DNA of 64,000 bases from Mesostigma viride. Lineage: Eukaryota; Streptophyta; Mesostigmatophyceae; Mesostigmatales; Mesostigmataceae. The DNA is taken from contig RPFO01000276.1 in the NCBI GenBank assembly GCA_009746045.1, forward strand, positions 3,153,922 to 3,217,921, read 5' to 3'. The notes beneath the pieces were generated by a model, which was not told where the DNA came from, searched no databases, and saw only the letters and a program-made list of their open reading frames with translations. Shown piece after piece: positions 46,246 through 58,600 of the stretch (position 1 is its first letter; each line of letters begins with the position of its first letter). The position numbers were made by a program, and so were the translations under genes.

Positions 46246-46737
46246 TCATAGCCAGCTGGACGGTGAAGATCAAACGAGTTCATGGACGGTGCCCTTGCAA
46301 CTGCATGGATGACACGCAAATGGCTGACGGCGGTATGGCTGACGGCCGAGTTCAGATCTTTTGCGTCTGAGCCCCAAATTCGATCAGACCACTTGAATTC
46401 GATGCGCTTTTTTTAGGCGCACACGCCAGTTTAATCGGTTACGGCTGCAACGCAGTATTGCCAAAGTTACGCACGTGACCAGCTAAGTATGACGACCCCC
46501 AAAGCAAGAGGGCTGGAAATTAAAGGAGCTGGTACAGCTTCCCAGCGCCCCGCCCAACCCTCTCGCCCTCACCATTGTTCAGCCGCCAGGCTTACCCGCC
46601 AAACCCTCGCCAAGCGCTTCGCCTGTGCACATGCAACCCAAGAAACCATGCCACGAACACAAATGGCGAAAGTGGCTACCAGATTACGACCGCTTTTCTT
46701 TTCAGCACTGGCTGCAGCTTACCACAGAAGAATGCGC
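46246..46737. other. Region without recognised gene
   Basis: A short open frame at 46489-46782 runs into the LINE copy and has no recognised motif. Confidence 0.35.
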
Positions 46738-46750
46738 CGAAATATATATA

Positions 46751-49700
46751 TTAAAAATATAATTATACTTACAGCAGAGTGAAATCACTCAAACCAAAGC
46801 AAACGCCCAGCTATAAACCTATATACAGAGCCATGTCAAAGCTCTATACTACGATAAGACCAATGGAAACGCCTAACGGGAGGAACCTAATAGCCCTGCT
46901 GCACCGCAAAATCAGCCCGCGTACGGCGGAGCATGATGTCAGCCATGGCCCGAGTCAGCGCCACCGACAAGCGCTGACGCCAATATGACGTCCAGGTCCG
47001 CGCCGACCATGGGGCCCGCTGGCCCTCCAGGTCCAGCCGGTCCTCCCGGAGCCGGCAACACTCCTTGAAGAAGGCGGAGGTCAGGGGCCCCATGGCCCCA
47101 AACTCCTCCAGGACAAAGGGCACCACGCGATGGTGCCCGACGTCGCCGTAGGCCAGGAGCTTGGCCCGCTCCGCCCGGTCCGCCGTGTAACCTGCCGTGA
47201 GGGAGGCCCCAGCCACGTGGCTAAGAGCCAAGGGCCGCGCCACCGAAACGTCAATAAGCAGATGCCGGCCACCCCCTCAAAGTCCAGCACCACGATGTCA
47301 GGCCGGTGGTTGGGGGAATAGAAGGCAGCGCCATCCGCATCCTCGGACCGGATGTTCGCGTGGGGGAAAACCGACCGAATCATGGCGAGCACCACCGTCA
47401 GGAGGACAGTGTGCAAATACAAATACCAATTCTGATTCTGTTGGCCCCCCATGCAGGCAAGGTAGTGAGTCCCCGTGGGATCCAGCGGCTGCCCACAGCT
47501 ACCACAAGGCCGCCCGGCCGGAACAAGAGGCTGCGGGGCAAATAGCTGGTGCCGGAGCGCCACCGAGTAGTGGCTGGGAGCCAAGGCGAATGGGGGGCCA
47601 TGGGAAGAGCACGAAGGTACGCCGAGCCCACACTCCGCAAGGAAATCGAGAACAGCCACGCACGTCCCTGGGCGTTGAGGTCCGCGAAAAGAGCAATCCA
47701 ATCAGCCGTGTGCAGAATACCCGCGTAGGTTTTCTGGTGTTTATCGATGACGCGAGCAGGGAATGCGGCGGGAGATTGAACGGAGGCGACCGAGGGAGTG
47801 CCGCGAGGGAGGTGGCGCTGTACCGCCTGAGCGGCACGGACGGGAGAACAGGCCTGCTGGATCTCAGCATAGGCCTCCTGGATGGCGGTGACGAAGGGCA
47901 AAGGGCTGCTGGGGTCCAGGAGGTCAGGCGCTGCCGTTGCCAAAAGGGGCAGGAGCCGGCAGCTTTCCGCCCACGACTGAGCGACGGAGCCCAAAAATGC
48001 TGCCGGGGCCAGCCGGGGGAGTTTCGTTTAAGTGGCCAGCCGGAGCGGCTGCTTAGGTTTTAGCGGACAAGTGTTCGAAGCGCGTCATTGGTGAATTACT
48101 TGGGAACTTGGGTTTCCCCGCGAAACTCCAACCGCACGTTCAGATTTCCAAATCTCAAGTAAAGTTCGGCGCAACTTTCTGAACGGGGGCAGTTGACGAG
48201 CAGCATTCCTCCGGACGAATGAATTGCGTTCCATACTTGCGCAAAATTTTGAAAGGTAGCTTGCGTGCAGCCCTACTAAAATTTGCGCGGACGTTCAGAT
48301 TTCCAAATCTCGGGTAAATTTCGGCGGAACTTTCTGAACGGGGGTAGTTGGCGGGCAGCGTTCCTCCAGACGAATGAAATGCGTTCCATACTAGCGCAAA
48401 ATTTTGAAAGGTAGCTTGCGTGCAGCCCTACTAAAATTTGCGCGAAGTGTGGGACTGAAAATTCGTAACGGAAACTTTTTGGTAGTTGCCGTCACTTCCT
48501 CTTGTGCAAACGTGTGGGAGTGAAAATTCGTAACGGAAACTTTTTGGTAGTTGCCGTCACTTCATTTTGCGCGAGTGTTGGGCTGAAAATTCGTAACGGA
48601 AACTTTTTGGTAGTTGGCGTCACTTCCTTTGGTTCGACTGAAAATTCGCTGAAATTCGCTGAATTCGTACCGTAGCCTAATTTTTAGTACCTCGAAGTGA
48701 CGGGGCACCTAAAAATTTGCCCACAAGTACACTTGGCAGCGCGCTCACTGGGAAAAATTGTACAGCCGCTCCGGCGGGCCACTTGAACGAATCCCCCCCC
48801 GGCTGCCGGGGGACGAGTCAGACCGCAGCCACCCATCCGTGCAGGCAGGGAGGCAATGCGAATAGCATGTGGCGGGAGGTCGGGGCCCGGGACCAGCTGC
48901 GCCAAGGCCGACTGGATGCGTTCGTCGTGGCCCTCGGCAGCCAGCCGGACCTGAGCCGGAAGAGCGCCCCGGAGCCAGTGAACGACGCGAGGGTGAGCGC
49001 AAAACCACAGAAGCAGACCCTTGGTCTGCGAATCATGAAGGCGCGCAATCAAGGGCAGTACCTCAGTGCGTGCCTCGAGGGCGGCCCGCAGCGCATCGAT
49101 GACAAACGCGGGGTCGCCAACCGGAACGCCGAGGACATCCAACCCATGGAGGCGCTCGTCCCGGCCCAAGAGCTGGGGCGGAAAGCCGGAGCAATCACCT
49201 TGGGGCGAGTACACCGCGCACTTGGCCAGGGTCAACTGGAGGTTGATGTCGGCCACCGCGGTCTGCAGTGCCAGCAGAGCCGCAGTGGTGTCCGGCACAG
49301 GGCCCAGATTAGGTCAGATATCATCCAAGTAGGCCTGAATAGCGACCGCCGGGTGGGCAGCATGGACCGCTTGGAGGCAACCCTGGAGGGGGGCGGCAAA
49401 GTACAGGGGTCCCAGGGGGTCCCCTTGCTGGGTGCCCGACCGCGACAGCAGGCCGCCGCGAGTGCCGTCCTCCATGATGTGAACCAGTTGGCCGGGCTGG
49501 CCGTAGCACACGGCTGTCCAAGCGTACAAGTCCTCGAAGGACTCCATGACGGCCGCAAACATGCTGGCGCGGGACAGACTGTTGAACGCGTTGTGGCAGT
49601 CGACCTTGACGACAGCGTGGGTGGGGTGGGCCTCGAGGTAGGCCTGCACCGAATGGATGAGGATATCCGTCCCGCCTGGAGTCGTCACCCCCAGCTGGGC

Positions 49701-50193
49701 CGCCACCGAGGTCTCACCCGCTGCGAGGGGCGGGCAGAAAAAGGCACGGAGCTCGGGCGCCTTTTGGCGGCAGATCACTTTGCCCACGAGCTTGCGGAGC
49801 ACCTCACCGCAGGCGATCGATCGGGCGCACCTTGCCCTCGGGGGGGGGCAAGACACCCTTGAGCAGAGCGAGGAGGCGAGCGCCCGCTAACCACTCGCGC
49901 GCAGCGGGAGGAACGCGACCAGCCGCCAGGTCAATGAGGGTGTCAAAGAGAATGTCCTCGCCCCCATGCCCCACCAGGACCTCCAAGTGCTCGTAGCGCC
50001 AGCCCGACGGCCCGGTAGAGGAAGCCCGCGGGACCGCACGCATCACCTCCAGGAAGCAGTCGCGGTCCAGCCGGAGGGGGGCCGGCAGGGGGTCCGGCAC
50101 GGGCAGCTGGAATCCGGGCTCCGCAGGGTGAAGAGCCTCCAAGGCCGCCATGGGGTAGCCGCATTGGCGGGGGCCAGCTTGGCCATTTCCAAG
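46751..50193 (-). mobile_element. TA-targeted LINE, copy C/D (5'-truncated, interrupted)
   Basis: The minus-strand element is flanked by CGAAATATATATA (46738-46750, 50194-50206). Its 3' part (46751-48017) and 5' part (48811-50193) are contiguous in copy B and are separated here by a 785-bp TIR element. The frame is broken: one-base losses in G/C runs near 47275 and 47592, a 3-bp insertion with a stop near 49313, and a 4-bp GATC duplication at about 49814-49821. It keeps nine C at the run where copy B has eight. Nearly identical to A and B otherwise. Confidence 0.86.
48018..48802. mobile_element. 785-bp TIR element with internal tandem repeats, inside LINE copy C/D
   Basis: The ends are inverted copies of about 34 bp: left TTTCGTTTAAGTGGCCAGCC; right, inverted, ATTCGTTCAAGTGGCCCGCC; both continue GGAGCGGCTG. 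An imperfect 8-bp duplication, CAGCCGGG/CTGCCGGG, flanks it (48010-48017, 48803-48810). Inside are a 154-bp tandem duplication starting at 48137 and 48291 (ACGTTCAGATTTCCAAATCT) and three about 64-bp units from 48447 (GAAAATTCGTAACGGAAACT). No transposase is visible. It could be hAT-like by duplication length, but this is uncertain. Confidence 0.78.
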
Positions 50194-50206
50194 CGAAATA
50201 TATATA

Positions 50207-50273
50207 TACTAGATAGAGATATATCAAAGAGACAACCAGCGCAGGCCAGAAATCACTAGATAGAGATATATGT
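50207..50273. mobile_element. 33-bp micro-insertion with 17-bp duplication
   Basis: ACTAGATAGAGATATAT occurs at 50207-50223 and 50257-50273, flanking only 33 bp. On the minus strand the insert reads GATTTCTGGCCTGCGCTGGT then TGTCTCTTTG. The same tail is present at about 25095-25125, 54368-54395 and (partly) 23056-23080. This looks like the extreme 3' end of another retroposon family. Confidence 0.65.
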
Positions 50274-50377
50274 AGTATAGAGATTTGACATGGCTCTGTA
50301 TAGAGGTTTATAGCTGGGCGTTTGCTTTGGTTTGAGTGATTTCACTCTGCTGTAAGTAATTATATTATTATAATATA
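50274..50377 (+). mobile_element. TA-targeted LINE, copy E (3' UTR fragment)
   Basis: About 100 bp matching the last part of the LINE 3' UTR (GTAGTATAGAG, GACATGGCTCTGTATA, TTATAGCTGGGCGTTTGC, TGTAAGTAATTATA). It is inserted in a TA-rich site beside copy C/D. Confidence 0.8.
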
Positions 50378-50396
50378 TATATACTATAGTGCGTTA

Positions 50397-51420
50397 CTTA
50401 GCACAAGCAGGAACGCAAGCTCCATGGGGCCACAGGGCCCATGGATCCCCGCCGACAACCAGGATGCGTAAGTACTATACCAGGCCAGAGCCGCTCCAAC
50501 AACGCCTCGCCATCCTGTGCAGCTTCTACCAGCTACCTATGGACAAAATCGCCGCCGGGATCCGCGCCCCAGCTCAGCCTGCGCAGCCGACAGCCACATC
50601 GGCTTCCTCCCTCTGCAAGGATGACATCCGAGCAGTGCTGTAGGAGCACGTGACCTGGCCGTTGGCCGAAAAGCTGACCTCGCTGAACACGACGCTCAAC
50701 ACGCTGTCCAGAGGCCCGGGTCTCCAATGTGGAAACCAAGGTCGTCCGCAAGCTCCAGCCCCAGTTCACGACGCTGCACACCGCGGCGCAGGCATCTGAG
50801 ACGCACACTGCACTTGTCTCTCGCCTCAACCAGGTGGAGGGCAAGTGCGGCGTGCTCATGAAGAAGCTTGAAGCCATCACCGCCCACACCGAGGCCCTGG
50901 CCTCACAGGTCCCAATTAAGATAGCGGAGCAGATGGCCACCATCGCATCCCAGGGCTCCACCCCGGCTGGATGCTGGTGCATGACCTTCCGCCCCTCTCC
51001 TATGCGGACCTGCTGCGGACAGCGACCGCCTCCACCACCGACGCCATCGCTACGAAGCTCCAGGAGCTTGAAGAGCTCCAGGCTCAACAAAGGGAGGCCA
51101 CCGAGGCACCGACCGCGCCCGCCGCGACTGCCGGGTGGTGCTGCGTCGTTTCCCCCAGAAGCCAGGTGAGACGTCAACCTCCCTTGCCAACGAGCTTAAG
51201 GACCAGCTCCTTACCCTCATGGGCCTGGTAGGTGAGGTAGAACTGCGTGGGTGCCACCGCCTTTCCCACTCACGGGACAGGGCGGCTCCCCCACCAGTCC
51301 TGCTCACCTTCCCCTCCCGGCGTCCCGTGAGGAAAAGCAGCGGTTAACCTCTCTCGTCGGAAGCGGTTGCACGACCTCACCTGGACGCTGGACGACGACC
51401 TGACTGTAGTATTCAACTGC
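50397..51420 (+). pseudogene. LINE ORF1-like relic
   Basis: Fragments in several frames. First comes MDKIAAGIRAPAQ to a TAG at 50641, then a coiled-coil-like stretch from about 50730 (TLHTAAQASETHTALVSRLN, QVEGKCGVLMKKLEAITAHT). Last is VVLRRFPQKPGETSTSLANE then LKDQLLTLMGL at about 51135-51230, which resembles the RNA-recognition fold of L1-type ORF1 proteins. Stops and shifts show it is dead. The other copy is at 25375-25800. It differs from the RING-finger LINE. Confidence 0.6.
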
Positions 51421-52018
51421 TTTCTATCAGGCTGTAGTCGATACCGAGAAATGACATGGCACTTGCTCCCCTGTCGGCTGTCGGTGGCGGAGAAACACCA
51501 ACCATGCCTGAACAGTACATAAGTTCACACTACCTGCCATACATCACAGACGTCACTGTGCTCGCGTTTGTCGACAGAGAGATGGTTGCAGCATTGGTAG
51601 TGGCAATTCATAATATACTGCTAAGTACTTCACCATTTTATGAAATGCATACATGTATACATCCACGGCAATTTTGTGAAGTCTTGACGCCTGACGGACC
51701 AGCATGCCAGGCAGGCGTTACGCTATTTTCACACCGGTGAACCGATACAGTGAAATATTGAACTAACGCTGGCCCTTCCCATGCCTATCATGCACTTTCT
51801 TGGTCCTACTTATGGTAGTTCGATCATTTTGTCGTACCGAGATAAACAGTACGGTCCTGCGATCATCTCGCGAGGTCAGCGAGGTGATTCGGTGTCTGTC
51901 GACGGTGCTATAGGTCAGAGCATGAGAGCATTCAAATTCCATGTTCACGCCTCTAAGGACGAAGCCCTCAGCAAGAATGCCTATTACGTAGCGGTTCTGC
52001 GGTGCCCCTGCCCAGCAC
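51421..52018. other. Region without recognised gene
   Basis: Short frames (51456-51740 and others) have no motif support. Confidence 0.35.
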
Positions 52019-52139
<121 letters not shown>

Positions 52140-53938
52140 AGCTGACGCGTGGCGGATGCGGTTTTACAGGGGAGGCACCTCAGGCTAGGCAGACACACAA
52201 TAAGAAGCATGGAGCTTTGTTGTCAGAGCGACGTTAAGCATGATATAAAAAGTGAATTCTCGCGCCAGGTGCAAAAAAGATTGGTGATGAAGAAACACAG
52301 GGCCCCCCACTTTCCCAAGGCAGGCCGCAACCTCATCTCCTGTGTTTTCCCCTTTGGCACTCTTCACTACCTTACCTTAAGGCCCTGCTACTTGTCATCT
52401 CCCGTGCACAGTTGCCACATTCGCATAGATGAAATATGACGTATCTTTCCGCACAAACTCGGTGTTTAGACAATGAATGAAGACACATGGCAAGGTCTCA
52501 ACAACAACGGGATGACGCTTTAACCCAGGCTGATATTACCCCTCACTTCATAGATGGCCTAGCTGACTCCAATTCCTGACACCGTTGTGAAGGCAGCATC
52601 TATCGGGTTTACCCATCATATGGGATGGTGGAGTGAGGTACATGCTTTGATGGTCGATCCAACTCTCACTGCACAATAGACAGAAACATTCTATTATAAG
52701 GCGCCCCGCCCACGGTTATCACCCGTTCCCAAGGCTAGAAGCACCGCATGAGACAAGCTGCAGGGTGAAGAGTCGGCAACTTATCCACTAAAGAAAACAG
52801 CTTATAGTAGTCCGCACAGATTTGCATTTCAAGGAAGCCAAAAAGAAGAAGGCAAGGATGAACTGCAACCGAAAAGGAGCTTGTCACATACCAACACGCC
52901 TACTTTGAAATGCAAAACACTTCGCGGTGACGGTCAGTGTTGATGTAACCCCCTTCTTATCCGTCGCCATAGCCCGAGCCACGGCGTTGGATATACGATG
53001 GCGTGGCTAGCCGTATCACGCTTATGTGAGGGGTGAACGATCCCATTGAATATTATCGATATATCCGTGACCTTCCAAGGTAATATATCCGTGACCTTCC
53101 AAAGTACGCATGTTTTTTGTAGATGAGCACCGGCATCTAGGATCTGAAGCAATCATCTACTAATATGCCGTGAGGGTTCAAAGACCTGTACGGTATGCAG
53201 TAATATATTGCGTGACCTCCAGCTGAGCATAATTATAACAAAATTACTTTAATTTACGTTGTTACACCTAGCCGGCATCCAAAGACTGGAAAATCTAAGC
53301 GCCATGCTGTCTCTTCTACGTCAATGGCGCGATGGCTGCCAGGACTTCGGTTTTCTGCATTTTGTTGCCGGATTCTAGAGAGCTCTTTACGTGCAGTTTG
53401 ATTTACGCGCCCATAAGCGCACGGGCGCATCTCAGTCTGGCCGGCGCGGCGCGCACACGGGTACAGCGCCTGGTCGGCGCAGCCCGCCATCGACATGATC
53501 GTCATCGGGTGCTGGCCAGCACCGGGTGCCAATTATTCCAAAACCCCAACCGGAAACCATCCCTGGTTTGGTGCCTGGTTTGATGTTGTTGTTGCCCACG
53601 CCGCACAATCATGCACCGATACTAAATATCTCCGGCCCTCGGCCACTATAGATTCTCTGCTGCCCTTGGGCGGCGTGGGACACAACAACAACAACAACAA
53701 CAACATGCAGCGGCTTGGTACTGTACAGTAGGCGGGCACCGCCTACGTACCGTACTACATTTTAAGCATGGCGTCATTTTCAATGTAGTAACCACTATTA
53801 CATTAGCACTTTTTTTCAACATACTACGGTCACCCTGCGGTCACCATCATTTGAACACGAAAATGTACGGCGTCCGTACTGTTAAAAATTTTGTGAGGTT
53901 TATATTGACCTTTTTCGACAAAATTTGATGCTTTCATT
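52140..53938. other. Region without recognised gene
   Basis: No supported exon. A (CAACAA)n run is at about 53684-53704, and a direct repeat of TATCCGTGACCTTCCAA is at about 53062-53102. Confidence 0.4.
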
Positions 53939-54034
53939 GGACATGTGCCCGAGTGGTTAAGGGGTTAGACTTGAAACGAATGATGTGAAATCTAATGGGC
54001 ATCGCCCGCACAGGTTCGATCCCTGTCGTGTCCG
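53939..54034 (+). tRNA. tRNA-Ser (anticodon UGA) with 14-bp intron
   Basis: The acceptor stem GGACATG pairs with CGTGTCC (one G-T), with discriminator G at 54034. The anticodon stem TTAGA/TCTAA closes the loop CT-TGA-AA, split by a 14-bp intron at 53976-53989 directly after position 37, the canonical place. A long variable arm (GGGCATCGCCC region) fits serine. The T arm ACAGG-TTCGATC-CCTGT is perfect. T-runs at 54042-54053 form the Pol III terminator. The mature length is 82 without CCA. Confidence 0.95.
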
Positions 54035-54041
54035 CGAAGTA

Positions 54042-54053
54042 TTTTTCTTTTTT
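54042..54053 (+). terminator. Pol III T-run terminator of tRNA-Ser
   Basis: Five T and then six T separated by one C, starting 8 bases after the tRNA end. Confidence 0.85.
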
Positions 54054-55603
54054 CTTCTCCCGCCGTTTTTCTCTCTTTTTACCCCCGGCACTTCCTTGCG
54101 CATGGGCATAATTGGCAAATTTCAAGTGAGCCAATTATTCTGTGGCGAATGGCGGTTCAACGTCGTGTAAGGACTATACTTTCCAGTTTTGTTTTTTGGC
54201 TAAACCGTCTAGGTCTAACACTGAACGTTAGCCAGCCATCATTTCAACGTACAAGGCTACTCATTTCCACCTCCGGCCATTCCTTCCCATCATCCTGAAC
54301 GACTCGACAAACCCGGATAAGATAACAGCAGACTCGAGCTACCATCGTCAGGATTCTCCAAATTTCTCAGGGGTGGCCTGCGCTGGTTGTCTCATTCATA
54401 CAAGTTTCGAGTTTTTGTGTAGCATCAGATCACTTACGAAGGAGAGCCACCAAGCCCCGGCAGGGAACGTCGACCGACCGTGTGACTTGATGACAGTTGG
54501 TCGTTATTGGGATGCCGGGCATGACATTGAGTAATACCCTTTTCAGCTAGTGGGATCTGATAAAGTTGAACTTACCTACGTAACGATGGTTCATCGGGTC
54601 TGGGAACCACTTGCACGGGTACGACATTGAATAATTTGTTTATGGGGCAAGTCCTTACGTCAGATACACCATACGTGCGGATCTGTGGGTGTTCAGAGCT
54701 ACCAAGAGGTCTGCTGACTTTTAAAGTAAATACTGAGTTGTAGCCTAGTCATGCACGAGCACAACGGAACCCTACCCTTTGACTGCACCAGACCAGCTGA
54801 TTTGCCCAAGCATCAAATGCTAGTGCCTGATTGGGCCACTTCACTGGATGCGTTCCCGTTGTGGGTGGCAATGTTCATGGTGAATTGTAGGAAGTAAGAC
54901 TGCAAGACATCATGTTGGGGTCAAATGACAAGACCTAGCTACTTGGGTAGCATTGAGTAAGACCACTACGTTATCAGTGGGTAACATTGCCACAAATTTG
55001 ACAACCGATGATAGACGATCATTTCATTGTCTCCTTGATTTCATGAGCACTGAAAAAAAATTGAAGTTCGCATGTACAACATCCAACGTTATTTATTGCA
55101 CACAGTAACTGTCTCATTGATCATCGGTTTGCGTGGGCACATCGTATGCTGCATGTCGTGATTTACATCATTCATGAGAATGTGTGTAGATTCTTATTAA
55201 CATGAAAGCATGCTCACGTTAGGCACTCGATTTGTAAATTAATCAAGATTGGAGCAATACCACTAAAAGTTTAAGTATTACATGCAAAAGCTCAGCCTGA
55301 CCGCCGACGCGTGGCCTCAAACACCCATGCCATTATTGGTGTGAGCCTCGCCTCAAGTGCTGTCGATCCGCAAGTAAAACCATGGGCTTGCCACACCTTA
55401 GCTCCTCCGACGTAAGATCGCATCGTCACTACCAGGCACCCTCATGCCCGAAGAGCATGTATGCAGGTGCACTGCAACAGCTCATCATAACACACAATAA
55501 CTTCATGGCCAGTCCTTAACTCAGTCATCCCAAAGCGAAACCTCAAGTGCACATTCCTGGCACGATCAGGTCATCAAGACACCAACCAGATCAGCAGCCT
55601 TAC
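54054..55603. other. Region without recognised gene
   Basis: AT-balanced DNA. It includes a copy of the GGCCTGCGCTGGTTGTCTC retroposon tail at about 54372. The right part should contain the 3' UTR of the minus-strand gene ending at 55604. Confidence 0.4.
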
Positions 55604-58600
55604 TTACTCCACCTCCACATCGAAGCCGCGTGCGGCGTTGGGAGCCACCGGCGTGTTCGCCTCTGACAAATCCGAGCCCTCCGGTGTTGCCGCCCCCGAC
55701 AAGTCCACGTCCTTGTCCTCCTGGCTAGAGTCATCCGAATCAACATGGATAGTGATCTCTGGTATGTCCCGCACTGTGCGGTGACGCGCCGTGGCCGCGC
55801 TGCTATCACTGCCAACCGAGGACCCCCCGCGCTTGCCTCCCTGCCGGTGGCTCCGGTCCAGATACGCCGCCCTCAGCTCTTTTAGTGCCGCCGCCGTTGG
55901 CGTCAACTCCTTGCCCTCGTCACCATCACCGCTTCCCCTCCGCGGCTTCTTATCTCGTGCCGACGTGCCCTTGTCCGGTGACGTCACGCCCGTGCTCTTG
56001 CGCCCGCCCTTGCTCAAATGGGGGGACCCTTCCTCGTGTATCTTAGGCACGCCTCTCTTGCCCCCACTCGACGCAGGGGAGTGAGAGCCCTCCACCGAGT
56101 GCTCCAGGTCTCGCACGCGCGTGGGTGTGGCCTGCGCGCCGCCCGACCTACCAGACACACGGCTGGCGTCCAAACTGGCACCATCATATCGGTGGGGCGA
56201 GCCGACGCCACCCAGGTGGACGTCTTCCAGCTGCATCTCGTTTGATGCCTCCTCCCCTGTAGGGCTGTCGCCGTCATACTCGTGGCTGTCCTCCCGGGTG
56301 GGGCGCAGGCCCGGCTTGAGCAGCGACAGCCGTGCCTGCGCGTTGCCCCCGCTGCGGTTGGCAGCAGAAACAAGGCGCGCAAGCACATAATGGGGCAGGC
56401 GATGCGGGCAGTGCAACAAAAGGGCAGCGCGGGGCCGAGTAAGACTTTACGAACAGACATAGTGTTGAGTGGCAGCGGGACAGATGTGGCACACACAGAG
56501 CATGGCCGCGCATCGGTTGCAAGAAAACAAGGTTTGGATCACAATTGGCGCGACAGTGAGGAGGAACAGTGACCGCAGCGGACACCATGGCATGGAACAG
56601 GCAACATGGACCCTGTGACCTTGTACGCCTTGTACACCAATTCTACCTGTATAAGACTGCGGGTACGAATCCACGTGTCCACCCGATGCGGCCGCAAGGC
56701 GGGCTGTCACGCTAGCCACAAACCGTACTGGCCTGGCCGCAACAACACTCGCTTTGCCGGCCATCCTGCCAATACCAGGGAGACAAAAATACGCTTGCAC
56801 ACACATTTCCGCATTCAATGCATCCATTATTGGCTGTCTCACTTACTATGCTGCAGGACACCACCACGGCCCCACGCGACCTCCACGCACCTGAACCGCG
56901 ACCTGCTGCTCCCGCTGGGCCTCGTTTCCGAGTACGGAGCAGTGAAGGACGACACTTCACTGCTGTCATCCGCACCGCTGTCCTTCCCTTGTGCCGGTAG
57001 CAGCGGCTGCGTGGGCGACGCGGCACCGGCCGCCTCCGCCTCCGCGTCGCGAAACCCCCCCACCGCGTATGCCTCCAGGGGGGTGCCCAAGAAGGCGGTG
57101 CATGCGACAGGTGGCACCAGCCGCTTGGGTGGAGGTGTCGAGGGGACAGGGATGCGCAGCGCACGCAGGAACTTGCGCCTCTTATGGCGGGGAACCTTGC
57201 GGTAGGTGTAGTACGACACCGCGGCCACCGTCAGCACCGACAACACCACAGGCAGGAAGATGCACAGCCACTTGCTGCACTCGTCAGTGTCGATGGCCTG
57301 CGCGGCGCCCACGATGCGCCCCTCCAGCCCCGCACGGTCGAGCAGTGTAAGGTTGTAGTCTATATTTGGCACCTGGTCGGACACGCGGGGAGTCAGCTTG
57401 AGCGCCCCCTCGGCACGCGTGACCAGGAGCGTGTAGACATAGTCCCCCGTGCCCAGGCAGCCCTGGGCGTTCACGCCAGCGTCCGCGGCCATGCAGGCAG
57501 GAACCGCGGACGCCAGCACAGGGCCATCCGCACCCGCGAGAACCTCCTCGAGCTCACCGCTGATGGGGCGCCCGTCGATCAGCCTGGGGGACCCTGACAG
57601 GAGCGCCTCCTCCTCGTTGGCCGCGCGCAGCGTCACGCGCAGCGCCTCGCCGGGAGAGATGCGCCCCGAGGGCGGGTCAAAGGAAACGGAGCGGATCGCC
57701 GGGGCACCGTCGGGGTCTCCCACCAACCGGTTGGGCACGCGGCTGGGGACCGTCACGGGCACCTGCACCCAGTGGATGGAGAGGGGCGCATTGGGAGGAT
57801 AGCCACGTGAGCGCCATGTGGCGTAACTATAGGCATCCCGCGGTGAGTGCCACGGGGCAGCTTGCGGGGGAATCTGTTAATAACGCGCGGCATCGCAACT
57901 ACCTGGCGTGCGCACACGGCACAACATGTGCAGGCACGCCCGAGGAGTTGACGAGGGCCAACTGCCAGAGTGCCAGTGCCTACTAAGCATGACGTCAGAA
58001 TGTGCCATGCTGCAAATCTGAAACAGAGACAAAACTTCCTCTCCTTGCATTCTCCCTACTCCATCACGAATATGTGGCCCCCTCGCCCCCATACCCCACC
58101 CCTTCTCCCGACTTCAAGGCTCCGGTCGATTCCACATACATCGTGCACCGCTCCTCCCAAAGCAACACAGTATCTTGGAACTTGGGGGCAAACGCCTCGG
58201 CAACGTGCCAAGGAGAGCAATTATCAGGAAGGCCCACCAACCATCGACGAGAAACATACCGACCGTGAATATGCTTGATGAGGATGAGGTGGCCAACAAA
58301 GCCAACCATGCCAGTTCACTGTAACACTGAAACCCAAACCACCACACCACGAATGCCTTGCGAACCAAATAAATTGCTGTAACCCCCCCCGCCATGTTGC
58401 CATCGCCACTTGCCTGATTCCCCATTCACCCCCCCCCGCCATGTTGCCATCGCCACTTGCCTGATTCCCCATTACCCCCCCCCCGCCATGTTGCCATCGC
58501 CACTTGCCTGATTCCCCATTAACCCCCCCCGCCATGTTGCCATCGCCACTTGCCTGATTCCCCATTAACCCCCCCCGCCATGTTGCCATCGCCACTTGCC

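Noticed and set aside
48717-49862. 381-codon plus-strand frame
   Set aside because: It is a shadow of the minus-strand LINE copy C/D.
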